The translations under genes were made by a program, and so were the position numbers. From NCBI GenBank assembly GCA_012512335.1, contig JAAZEK010000323.1:1-17523 (forward strand): 17,523 nt of DNA, given 5' to 3'. Below the pieces are notes generated by a model. That model ran no database searches. It was not told the DNA's origin and saw nothing but the letters and a program-made list of their open reading frames with translations. Shown piece after piece: positions 1 to 7,142 of this stretch (position 1 is the stretch's first letter; each line of letters begins with the position of its first letter). The DNA is from Clostridiales bacterium (GTDB lineage: Bacteria; Bacillota; Clostridia; Caldicoprobacterales; DTU083).

Positions 1-696
1 AAAGAAGCAAAAAACGATCTTGGAATCAACTTTATTATCACCGACGAAACCTGGTATGACTTCCTAAAAATATTCGCTGCCTTTCTTGTAGGTGCCGGAT
101 ACAAAGGAATGCTTGTTATCATTGACGAGCTAGTTAATATATTTAAAATTCCAAATTCGATCACCAGAGCTAATAATTACGAAAAAATTCTCACCATGTA
201 TAATGATGTGCTTCAAGGAAAGGCAAGCCATATTGGCTTTTTGATGGGTGGTACACCTCAATGTATAGAGGATAAATATAAAGGAATATTTAGCTATGAG
301 GCATTAAGGTCACGTTTGGCTGAAGGGCATTTTGCCACCGATGAAATAAAAGACCTATCTGCACCCATCATTAGACTTCAAATGCTCTCCCAGGAAGAGA
401 TGTACATACTTGTTGAAAAGCTATTGAATATTCATGCCGGATTATACAAGTATACGCCATCACTTTCCCATGATGATTTGGTCTATTTTCTAACAGTGGA
501 ATATAACAGGGTCGGAGCAGAAACTCATATCACTCCAAGAGAGATAATTCGGGATTTTATAGAGCTTTTAAACATTCTCCATCAGAATCCACAAAAAAGT
601 GTCTCTGAAATATTAGGAGATAATAGCTTTGAAATGGCTAAGGGTGGGATTTTGGATGAGGAAATACATAGTGAATTTCAGGAATTTGAGGTATAG
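1..696 (+). CDS. BREX BrxD-like ATP-binding protein (DUF2791), 3' part only
   Basis: The reading frame is open from base 1, so the gene enters from the left; 231 C-terminal residues are visible and the Walker A half lies outside. A Walker B strand (LVIIDEL, visible residues 38-44) is followed by a GGTPQ turn and a YEALRSRLAEGHF stretch. As I recall the DUF2791 family, which includes BREX BrxD, these are typical of it. Members use ATP and work beside helicases and, in BREX type 2, the Pgl proteins. The helicase gene starts 5 nt after this stop, so the two are surely cotranscribed. The same ATPase-helicase pair also occurs beside TerB-domain proteins in Firmicutes, so BREX membership cannot be decided here. 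The family is confident; the system it belongs to is inference. Confidence 0.8.
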   Translation, partial: KEAKNDLGINFIITDETWYDFLKIFAAFLVGAGYKGMLVIIDELVNIFKIPNSITRANNYEKILTMYNDVLQGKASHIGFLMGGTPQCIEDKYKGIFSYEALRSRLAEGHFATDEIKDLSAPIIRLQMLSQEEMYILVEKLLNIHAGLYKYTPSLSHDDLVYFLTVEYNRVGAETHITPREIIRDFIELLNILHQNPQKSVSEILGDNSFEMAKGGILDEEIHSEFQEFEV

Positions 697-701
697 AAGC
701 T

Positions 702-2918
702 ATGGATGTATTTAATAGGCTTGCTCCATTTATTCAGGATTTTATATATCAAAGCAAATGGGAAGAATTACGAGGAAACCAGGTTGCAGCCTGTGAGGTT
801 ATTTTCGATAGCGATGATAATTTGCTACTTTCATCAGGCACCGCTTCAGGTAAGACAGAAGCTGCTTTTTTGCCTGTGTTGACAGAGCTATACAACAAAC
901 CATCAAGCTCGGTGGGGGTTGTTTATATATCTCCTCTTAAGGCGTTAATTAATGATCAGTTCAAGCGATTGGAGCAGATGCTCCTCGATTCCAACATCCT
1001 GGTCACTAAATGGCATGGCGATGCATCACAGACGCAAAAGAACAAGCTCATAAAAAAGCCGGAGGGATTACTTCAAATCACACCGGAATCATTAGAGAGC
1101 TTGATTACAAACAAGCGCGGGGCTTGCCTTTCAATGTTTTCTGATCTTCGTTTCGTAATCATAGATGAGGTTCATTATTTCATGCGTGATGTTCGTGGAC
1201 TACAGCTTTTATGTGTCCTTGAGCGACTGAAACAATTGACGGGCATCAATCCCCGTCGCATTGGCTTATCTGCTACATTAGGTGACCTTTCTCTGGCTCA
1301 AAATTGGTTGAACACTGGGACAGGTCGAAAATGTGCTGCTCCTATTACCGATGAAGGAAAAAGGAGGGTAGGCTTGCATGTTGAGCGCTTTGTAAATTAC
1401 GCCGAAGAACGTGATCTTGTAGATAAGGATGGCAGTGGTAATGTGATCAATGTTAATTCAGGCAATATTGGTGATCGTGAGCATTATGAGTATCTGTTCA
1501 AGCATACCCTGGACAAAAAGACCATAATATTCACAAACAGTCGTGAGGAAACAGAGCTTGTTATGGCACATTTACGAGAATTTGCTTTGAAAAATAAAGC
1601 TCCAGATGTTTATAGGGTACACCACGGAAATGTATCTGCGCTGTTGCGAGAAAACACAGAGGATGAGATGAAATCTGCCGATGAAAAGATAGTCACTGGA
1701 GCTACAGTAACACTTGAGCTGGGGATAGACATCGGTTCCCTTGATCAGGCTGTCCAAGTCGGCGCGCCCCTCAATGTATCAAGCTTTGCCCAGCGACTGG
1801 GTCGCTGTGGTCGACGAGGGCAAACTCCCCAATTACTCTTTACCTTTGTTGAAAGCATAAGAGTAAATTCTGCCGATGTTCTCGGCCCAATAAACTGGGA
1901 ATTTATCAGAACTATAGCTATTATCGAGCTCTATTTAAAGGATCATTGGATTGAGCCAATCCCTCCACTGCATCATGCATATAATCTACTTTATCATCAA
2001 ACGATGAGTGTTTTAAAAAGCAATGGAGAAATGTCCCCTTCAGGGCTGGCTAGTGCTGTTCTGTCCTTAGGCTGCTTCAAGAAGATTTCTCAAGATGATT
2101 ATAGGCATCTCTTATCACACATGATTAATATTGATCAACTTCAGCGTACTGAACATGGCGGTCTCATAATTGGACGTGAAGGGGAAAAGATTGTAAACAG
2201 CCATAAATTTTTAACTGTATTCATGGCACCTGAATACTTGCTAGTTAAGGATGAAAACCGCACCATTGGCACGGTGGACAAAGTATATCCAGTAGGAGTT
2301 CGCTTCGCTTTAGCGGGACTTGCTTGGGAAACTGTAGATGTTAATGAAAAATCGAAGGTAATATTTGTAAAGCGTGTTCCAGGCATTTCTGTAGTGGATT
2401 GGAATGTGGATTTCACTGCGGAGCTTCATACAGTACTTGTTCGTAAAATGCATGGTATTTTAAAAGAAAAGGGTTCCTATCCTTATTTAAGCATACGCTG
2501 TCAGGAACGGCTGACCGAAATCCAATACATAAGCCGAAACAGTGGAATACTTGATAACCTGGTGACTCCTCTCTCAGAGAGGAAATATGCAATATTCCCT
2601 TGGGTTGGAACAAGGCAGCTTATGACACTTAATTATGCTTTACGCCATAGGAAAATTAAAAGCAAACTGCCATGGATTACTTGCGTATATATTGAAGTAA
2701 TTTTTGACGGTACAAAAGAGGAGCTAGAAAACACTGTGTCAGATATACTTAGGAGCAAGCTCGACTTGTACAAGCTTCCATTACCAGACAAAGTTCAGAT
2801 TGAAGGGAAGTATAACGAATTCGTTCCGCTGGATTTACTCAGAAAACAGTTCATCGAGGATTATCTTGATTTTGAGGGGTTGAAAGAGGATATTATTAGA
2901 CACAATAATTTTTTGTGA
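702..2918 (+). CDS. Lhr/BrxHI-like DEAD/DEAH-box (DEVH) helicase
   Basis: A 738-residue superfamily 2 helicase with all core motifs visible: motif I GTASGKT (46-52), Ia YISPLKALINDQ (75-86), ITPESLESL (126-134), motif II DEVH (155-158), motif III GLSATLGD, motif IV TIIFTNSREETE, and motif VI QRLGRCGRRG (364-373). The order and spelling are those of Lhr-type DNA/RNA helicases, including BrxHI of BREX type 2. The C-terminal 350 residues carry no motif I can name and probably hold winged-helix and accessory domains. A GAGG 10 nt before the ATG supports the start. It sits 5 nt behind the DUF2791 ATPase and ends the operon: a fresh sigma-A promoter follows at 2950. Inferred role: ATP-driven nucleic acid remodelling in a defence or DNA-processing complex. 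No nuclease or methylase domain is visible. Confidence 0.85.
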   Translation: MDVFNRLAPFIQDFIYQSKWEELRGNQVAACEVIFDSDDNLLLSSGTASGKTEAAFLPVLTELYNKPSSSVGVVYISPLKALINDQFKRLEQMLLDSNILVTKWHGDASQTQKNKLIKKPEGLLQITPESLESLITNKRGACLSMFSDLRFVIIDEVHYFMRDVRGLQLLCVLERLKQLTGINPRRIGLSATLGDLSLAQNWLNTGTGRKCAAPITDEGKRRVGLHVERFVNYAEERDLVDKDGSGNVINVNSGNIGDREHYEYLFKHTLDKKTIIFTNSREETELVMAHLREFALKNKAPDVYRVHHGNVSALLRENTEDEMKSADEKIVTGATVTLELGIDIGSLDQAVQVGAPLNVSSFAQRLGRCGRRGQTPQLLFTFVESIRVNSADVLGPINWEFIRTIAIIELYLKDHWIEPIPPLHHAYNLLYHQTMSVLKSNGEMSPSGLASAVLSLGCFKKISQDDYRHLLSHMINIDQLQRTEHGGLIIGREGEKIVNSHKFLTVFMAPEYLLVKDENRTIGTVDKVYPVGVRFALAGLAWETVDVNEKSKVIFVKRVPGISVVDWNVDFTAELHTVLVRKMHGILKEKGSYPYLSIRCQERLTEIQYISRNSGILDNLVTPLSERKYAIFPWVGTRQLMTLNYALRHRKIKSKLPWITCVYIEVIFDGTKEELENTVSDILRSKLDLYKLPLPDKVQIEGKYNEFVPLDLLRKQFIEDYLDFEGLKEDIIRHNNFL

Positions 2919-2949
2919 ACAGTTGAATTTGATTGTTATATTTATTCTA

Positions 2950-2978
2950 TTGACACTTTTGAGTTTATAGCATATTAT
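2950..2978 (+). promoter_or_regulatory. Consensus sigma-A promoter of the metal-resistance operon
   Basis: TTGACA (2950-2955), a 17-nt spacer and TATTAT (2973-2978), with transcription expected to begin near 2985. It reads towards the ArsR-family gene at 3124, and the operator described next lies on the start point. Confidence 0.75.
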
Positions 2979-2985
2979 ATTAATA

Positions 2986-3013
2986 GAACATATGAATAAT
3001 GGTTCATGTGTTC
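2986..3013 (+). promoter_or_regulatory. ArsR/SmtB-type operator (long inverted repeat)
   Basis: GAACATATGAA, six bases, then TTCATGTGTTC: 11-bp arms matching at 10 of 11 positions. The centre is TGAA-N6-TTCA, the core I know from CzrA/CadC/SmtB operators. It lies just downstream of the -10 box, where a bound repressor would block initiation. The natural ligand is the ArsR-family protein encoded at 3124. The sequence is seen; the protein-site pairing is inference. Confidence 0.7.
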
Positions 3014-3123
3014 AAGCGAATAAAAATGTACTAGTTAAGGTTCCTCTGCATATAATCAGTATGATTCGGTTAGTGTTAAACGAGGTTAGGGTGTTGCTGG
3101 TACTATTGATAGTGAGGTGAAAC

Positions 3124-3492
3124 ATGGTAGACAATATTGTTCCTATAGACAGGTGTGATTGTGACGTCATCCATCAGGATGTTGTCAACAGAGTAAGAAA
3201 AAAAATGCCTGAAGAGGAAATTTTGCTTGATTTAGCAGAGCTGTTCAAGGTATTTGGTGATTCTACAAGAATAAGAATCTTATGGGCATTGGAAGAATCT
3301 GAAATGTGTGTATGTGACATTGCTAATCTATTAAATATGACTCAATCTGCTATTTCACATCAGCTACGAGTACTAAGGCAGGCAGCGCTAGTAAAAAGCA
3401 GACGAGACGGTAAGGTGGTTTATTATTCACTAGATGATGAGCATGTAGAGCAGATTATTGACCAGGGAATGACTCACATTCATGAGAAGTAA
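3124..3492 (+). CDS. cadC: ArsR/SmtB-family metal-sensing repressor (CadC-like)
   Basis: A 122-residue winged-helix repressor. The helix-turn-helix is LNMTQSAISHQLRVL (70-84). Both metal sites known in the family appear present: an N-terminal cysteine pair (C11, C13) with MCVCD (C62, C64) for the CadC-type thiolate site that senses Cd, Pb or Zn, and D105-x-H107 plus H118-xx-E121 for the SmtB-type alpha-5 zinc site. GAGGTGA precedes the ATG. In this family metal binding releases the operator and turns on efflux. The gene heads the unit arsR-HMA-P1B ATPase, and the operator at 2986-3013 makes it autoregulatory. The symbol is by similarity; czrA or smtB would be alternative names. Confidence 0.85.
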   Translation: MVDNIVPIDRCDCDVIHQDVVNRVRKKMPEEEILLDLAELFKVFGDSTRIRILWALEESEMCVCDIANLLNMTQSAISHQLRVLRQAALVKSRRDGKVVYYSLDDEHVEQIIDQGMTHIHEK

Positions 3493-3542
3493 CTAGATAG
3501 AAGTGCCATAGGAAATGTTTCAGTGTGTTTTTTTGTACACAT

Positions 3543-3570
3543 ACATGAACAAATGCTCAATCATTCATGT
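3543..3570 (+). promoter_or_regulatory. Second candidate operator before the HMA gene
   Basis: ACATGAA (3543-3549) and TTCATGT (3564-3570) form perfect 7-bp arms 14 nt apart. An imperfect TGAA-N6-CTCA core lies inside at 3546-3559. The block TTCATGTGTT also occurs in the operator at 3003-3012. It may be a second repressor site, but no convincing promoter stands beside it, and it could instead form a hairpin in the operon mRNA. Confidence 0.4.
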
Positions 3571-3656
3571 GTTATTACTAGGACTTATATCACTCAGGGA
3601 TGAGGAAAGAAGTATGAGTTTGAAATATATTTATTAAATATCAGGGGGAATCTACA

Positions 3657-3878
3657 ATGACAAAAAGATTTAGGCTACAGGGCTTAGGATGTGCAAATTG
3701 TGCAGCAAAGATGGAAGCTGCTATAAATAAGTTGGAGGGAGTCAAGGAGGCAACGGTTAACTTCATGACTACAAAGATGATTATTGAAGGTGATGATAGT
3801 AAAATGCCTTCAATAATACAGGAAGCTGAAAGAATCGTTAAGAAATTTGAACCAGGTGTGGTTTTAAAAAAGGCCTGA
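3657..3878 (+). CDS. Small heavy-metal-associated (HMA) domain protein
   Basis: A 73-residue single HMA ferredoxin-like domain with the metal-binding loop GLGCANCAAKME (C12 and C15). AGGGGGA stands before the ATG. In most CadA/ZntA pumps this domain is the N-terminus of the ATPase. Here it is a separate protein ending just before the ATPase gene, which begins directly with a membrane segment and lacks an HMA domain. It therefore probably acts as the detached metal-binding domain or chaperone handing Zn/Cd to the pump. CopZ-type copper chaperones have a similar fold, but the linked P1B-2 pump argues against copper. Confidence 0.85.
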   Translation: MTKRFRLQGLGCANCAAKMEAAINKLEGVKEATVNFMTTKMIIEGDDSKMPSIIQEAERIVKKFEPGVVLKKA

Positions 3879-3907
3879 AATATTGCATGCTTGAATGGGG
3901 TGATTTT

Positions 3908-5773
3908 ATGAAATCTAGACTTATAAGAATAATACTTTCTGCACTAATTTGGATAGTGGCAGCACTGATTGGCCCAAATCAAAACTGGGTATACCTTTCC
4001 TTGTTTCTAGTTGGCTATGCAATTATCGGCTGGGATATAATTTGGAATGCAATCCGTAATATAAGTAGAGCTAATGTGTTTGATGAAAACTTTCTGATGA
4101 GTATAGCAACCATTGGAGCCTTTATTATAGGAGAATATCCTGAAGGGGTAGCAGTTATGCTTTTTTACCAAATAGGGGAATTGTTTCAGGATTATGCTGT
4201 GGATAGATCCAGACGTTCTATTGCAGAGCTAATGGATATCCGTCCCGAGTTTGCTAATGTAAAAGTAGGTGATGAGCTTATTTCAAAGGATCCTGATGAA
4301 GTTATGCCTGGGGATATTATTATAATCAAGGCTGGAGAAAGGGTTCCTTTAGACGGCATAGTACGAGAAGGCCAATCATTTCTAGACACATCTGCTCTGA
4401 CAGGTGAATCTGTTCCAAGAGAGGTTGATATAGGGGATGAGCTACTAAGCGGTTGTATAAATCTAAATGGAGTGTTAACTGTAGAAGTAACCAAGGAATA
4501 TGGGGAGTCTACTGTCAGCCGAATTTTAGATCTAGTAGAAAATGCCTCAAGTAAAAAGTCGTCCTCAGAGCGATTTATTACGAGATTTGCTCGATACTAT
4601 ACACCAGTGGTGGTTATAATTGCTGTGTTTCTTGCAATATTGCCTCCTTTATTTATAGATGGAGCAGCTTTTTCTGATTGGTTCTATCGCTCTTTATCTT
4701 TCCTTGTTGTATCCTGCCCGTGTGCTCTGGTTATTTCTGTACCTTTGAGCTTCTTTGGAGGGATCGGCGGAGCATCCTCAAGGGGGATTTTAGTCAAGGG
4801 TGGTAACTACCTGGAAATTTTGGCTCAGGCTAATCGTATTGTATTTGATAAGACAGGTACTCTAACCAAGGGTGTATTCCGTGTACAAGAAATTCAACCA
4901 GCTGAGATTGAGGACAGTTCTCAAAAATTGACCAAGGAGGAGCTCCTGGAGTTAGCCGCATTGGCTGAACATTATTCTAATCATCCCATATCCTTGTCTT
5001 TGAAGCAGGCATATGGTCAGGAAATCGATGCTTCCAGAATCACTGATATGGAAGAAGTTACTGGTCACGGAGTTCAAGCAGTGGTGGATGGTAAGGTAGT
5101 TTTAGCAGGAAACTATAAATTAATGGATCGAAACTCCATATCATATCCTTCCAGGGAGTGGATTGGTACCGTTGTCCTAGTGGCTGTAAACGGCGAATAT
5201 GCAGGATATATTGAAATAGCGGATGAGATTAAGGAGGATTCCTCTAAAGCTATTAAGGAACTTAAAAAAGCTGGCATAGGGCAGACCTTTATGTTAACAG
5301 GTGACAATGAGGTAACCGCCCGCAAGGTATCTGAGGAATTGGGGCTAGACAAATACTATGCAGAATTGTTACCCGAAGACAAGGTAGAAAAGTTAGAAGA
5401 ACTATTGGCTCAACCTTCATCAAAGACCAAGCTTGCTTTTGTAGGTGATGGAATTAACGACGCTCCAGTGCTAGCTAGAGCTGATGTTGGAATTGCTATG
5501 GGTGGTTTAGGTTCAGATGCAGCCATAGAAGCAGCTGATGTGGTCATAATGACCGATGAGCCTTCGAAAATAGTAACGGCTATTCGAATTGCAAAGAAAA
5601 CATTAGGCATTGCCTGGCAAAATATTTATTTGGCTATTGCTGTGAAGCTGGTTGTGTTGATTTTAAGTGCCTGGGGAATCACCACGTTATGGGCTGCGAT
5701 ATTTGCAGATGTTGGGGTAACAGTTATTGCTGTACTGAATTCCTTGAGAGCGCTAAACGTGAATAACTTATAA
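3908..5773 (+). CDS. cadA: P1B-2-type Zn/Cd/Pb-transporting ATPase
   Basis: A heavy-metal efflux ATPase of 621 residues from this start. It shows an N-terminal run of membrane helices, the actuator motif TGES, the metal site SCPCALV (CPC 270-272), the phosphorylation motif DKTGTLTKG (D314), the HP-locus HYSNHP, the nucleotide motif TGHG, TGDN and GDGINDAP. The CPC site with a lysine and an ADVGV motif in the last two helices is the Zn/Cd/Pb (P1B-2) signature, so it is not a copper pump. GGGGTGAT lies directly before this ATG. An ATG at 3887 in the same frame would add 7 residues but has a poor ribosome site. There is no N-terminal HMA domain; the preceding gene supplies it. Expression is probably relieved by Cd, Zn or Pb through the repressor at 3124. 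Confidence 0.9.
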   Translation: MKSRLIRIILSALIWIVAALIGPNQNWVYLSLFLVGYAIIGWDIIWNAIRNISRANVFDENFLMSIATIGAFIIGEYPEGVAVMLFYQIGELFQDYAVDRSRRSIAELMDIRPEFANVKVGDELISKDPDEVMPGDIIIIKAGERVPLDGIVREGQSFLDTSALTGESVPREVDIGDELLSGCINLNGVLTVEVTKEYGESTVSRILDLVENASSKKSSSERFITRFARYYTPVVVIIAVFLAILPPLFIDGAAFSDWFYRSLSFLVVSCPCALVISVPLSFFGGIGGASSRGILVKGGNYLEILAQANRIVFDKTGTLTKGVFRVQEIQPAEIEDSSQKLTKEELLELAALAEHYSNHPISLSLKQAYGQEIDASRITDMEEVTGHGVQAVVDGKVVLAGNYKLMDRNSISYPSREWIGTVVLVAVNGEYAGYIEIADEIKEDSSKAIKELKKAGIGQTFMLTGDNEVTARKVSEELGLDKYYAELLPEDKVEKLEELLAQPSSKTKLAFVGDGINDAPVLARADVGIAMGGLGSDAAIEAADVVIMTDEPSKIVTAIRIAKKTLGIAWQNIYLAIAVKLVVLILSAWGITTLWAAIFADVGVTVIAVLNSLRALNVNNL

Positions 5774-5809
5774 AGAAGTGAATAATGAAGAATTTATAAA
5801 ACAAAAATG

Positions 5810-5843
5810 CTCCAAGGGGCTTATATAAACCCTTGGAGTTTTT
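5810..5843. terminator. Intrinsic terminator of cadA, probably bidirectional
   Basis: CTCCAAGGG and CCCTTGGAG (9-bp perfect stem, 11-nt loop) are followed on the plus strand by a run of five T. On the minus strand the same hairpin is followed by CATTTTTGTTTT, so it can also stop guaC, which ends at 5961 on the other strand. Confidence 0.8.
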
Positions 5844-5892
5844 AATATTCAGAGTCCTCGTTTTAGATTCCTCGATAAACTCGGAATGACAA

Positions 5893-5953
5893 GATGCAAA
5901 TGATAAATGACACGATGTAAATGTAAAATTTTAGATGTAAAGGCAAAATGTTA
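5893..5953. repeat. Three imperfect tandem units of about 20 bp
   Basis: Units starting at 5893, 5914 and 5934 each begin GATG(C/T)AAA(T/G)G and continue A-rich. They lie between the shared terminator and the end of guaC, next to an ATTCCTCG...CTCGGAATGAC segment (5869-5890) that resembles short dispersed repeats of bacterial genomes. No function is evident. Confidence 0.4.
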
Positions 5954-5960
5954 AAGCATA

Positions 5961-6959
5961 TTAGTTACCATTTTGCATTAGTATTCCATCTCCATTGAAA
6001 ATGGAGTTCTTAACAACAACATAGTCCACCGTACGGATGGCTTCAAGCTTGTTTCCCCCTGCATAGGAGATAGAGGACTGCAAGTCTTGCTCTATTTCAA
6101 TTAATGTGTCCTTTAAAGAACCTTTATGCTCAACATACATTCTTTTACCCTCGATATTTTTTCTTTCACCTTTTTGGAATTCAGAGGCAGAACCGAAGTA
6201 TTCCTTATAAACCTTACCATCCTTCTCAAAGCTCATACCAGGGGATTCCTCATGGCCAGCGAATAGTGAGCCTATCATAACCATGGATGCCCCGAATCGA
6301 ACGGATTTGGCAATATCACCATGGGTGCGTATTCCACCGTCGGCAATAATAGGCTTACTGGCTGCTTTGGAGCACCAGCGTAGGGCAGCCAATTGCCAGC
6401 CCCCTGTACCAAATCCAGTTTTGGTTTTGGTAATGCAAACCTTTCCTGGGCCAATTCCAACCTTAGTGGCATCGGCACCTGCATTTTCCAAATCTCGAAC
6501 TGCAGCTGGTGTACCTACATTACCTGCAATTAAAAAGCTTTCAGGAAGACGCTTTTTGATATAGCGAACCATATCCATAACTGCATCGGAATGGCCATGG
6601 GCAACATCGATAGTAATGTATTCTGGTATTATTTGATTTTGAACCAGTTCATCGACGAAGACATATTCGTCTTCCTTAATACCCACACTTATGGAGGCAA
6701 ACAAGCCCTTTGTATGCATGTCCCGAATAAAATCTAAGCGCTTTTCTGGCTCAAAGCGATGCATTATATAGAAATAACCGTTTTCAGCAAGAAAAACAGC
6801 AATCTTCTCATCAATGATGGTTTGCATATTAGCAGGTACCACAGGCAGACGAAACTTTCGCTTACCAAATACTATTGAAGTATCGCATTCGCTTCTACTC
6901 TTAACTATACATTTATTTGGAATTAATTGTATATCTTCATAATCAAAAACTACATCCAT
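5961..6959 (-). CDS. guaC: GMP reductase
   Basis: A 332-residue enzyme of the IMPDH/GMP reductase barrel family. It catalyses NADPH-dependent deamination of GMP to IMP in purine salvage, in the cytoplasm. The catalytic loop GIGPGKVCITK (168-178, C175) and the phosphate-binding region IADGGIRTHGD / MIGSLFAGHEESPG are clear. No CBS domains are present, and length and sequence fit the Firmicute GuaC type rather than IMP dehydrogenase. The open frame could begin at 7040, but MDVVFDYEDIQLIP is the family N-terminus and GAGAGGTG stands 7 nt before the ATG at 6959. The extra 27 codons overlap the promoter at 7012-7040, which confirms this start. It is transcribed alone. Confidence 0.93.
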   Translation of the reverse strand: MDVVFDYEDIQLIPNKCIVKSRSECDTSIVFGKRKFRLPVVPANMQTIIDEKIAVFLAENGYFYIMHRFEPEKRLDFIRDMHTKGLFASISVGIKEDEYVFVDELVQNQIIPEYITIDVAHGHSDAVMDMVRYIKKRLPESFLIAGNVGTPAAVRDLENAGADATKVGIGPGKVCITKTKTGFGTGGWQLAALRWCSKAASKPIIADGGIRTHGDIAKSVRFGASMVMIGSLFAGHEESPGMSFEKDGKVYKEYFGSASEFQKGERKNIEGKRMYVEHKGSLKDTLIEIEQDLQSSISYAGGNKLEAIRTVDYVVVKNSIFNGDGILMQNGN

Positions 6960-7011
6960 TTGAGAACACCTCTCTACTAGAACTAATATGGACAATCTAA
7001 AAGCCCAATTA

Positions 7012-7040
7012 TATATATCAACCAATTGTTGAGAAGTCAA
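7012..7040 (-). promoter_or_regulatory. Sigma-A promoter of guaC
   Basis: On the minus strand TTGACT (7040-7035), a 17-nt spacer and TATATA (7017-7012) lie about 50 nt before the guaC start. The spacer contains the near-palindrome CAACAATTGGTTG, possibly an operator. Confidence 0.65.
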
Positions 7041-7090
7041 TCAGTACAATTGTAATATCCATATTTCCGGATGATATTTTGACATTCGAA

Positions 7091-7112
7091 TAAGGATGCT
7101 CTGGCACCCTTA
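7091..7112 (-). terminator. Hairpin behind the F420-ligase-family gene
   Basis: A 9-bp stem (one G-U pair) with a 4-nt loop, TAAGGGTGC-CAGA-GCATCCTTA on the minus strand, starts about 30 nt after the stop of the gene ending at 7143. The expected T run is absent, so this is a weak candidate for termination before the guaC promoter. Confidence 0.3.
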
Positions 7113-7142
7113 ACTTTATTTTACATGTTAAATATGTTCAAT

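Noticed and set aside
1..2918. Naming the ATPase and helicase brxD and brxHI outright
   Set aside because: The genes that would define BREX are outside the window and TerB-linked homologues look alike.
6283..6564. Plus-strand open frame of 93 codons inside guaC
   Set aside because: Antisense shadow of a clearly real gene; no ribosome site or family resemblance.
6960..7040. 27-residue N-terminal extension of GMP reductase
   Set aside because: It overlaps the guaC promoter and is not part of the family; the ATG at 6959 has a good ribosome site.
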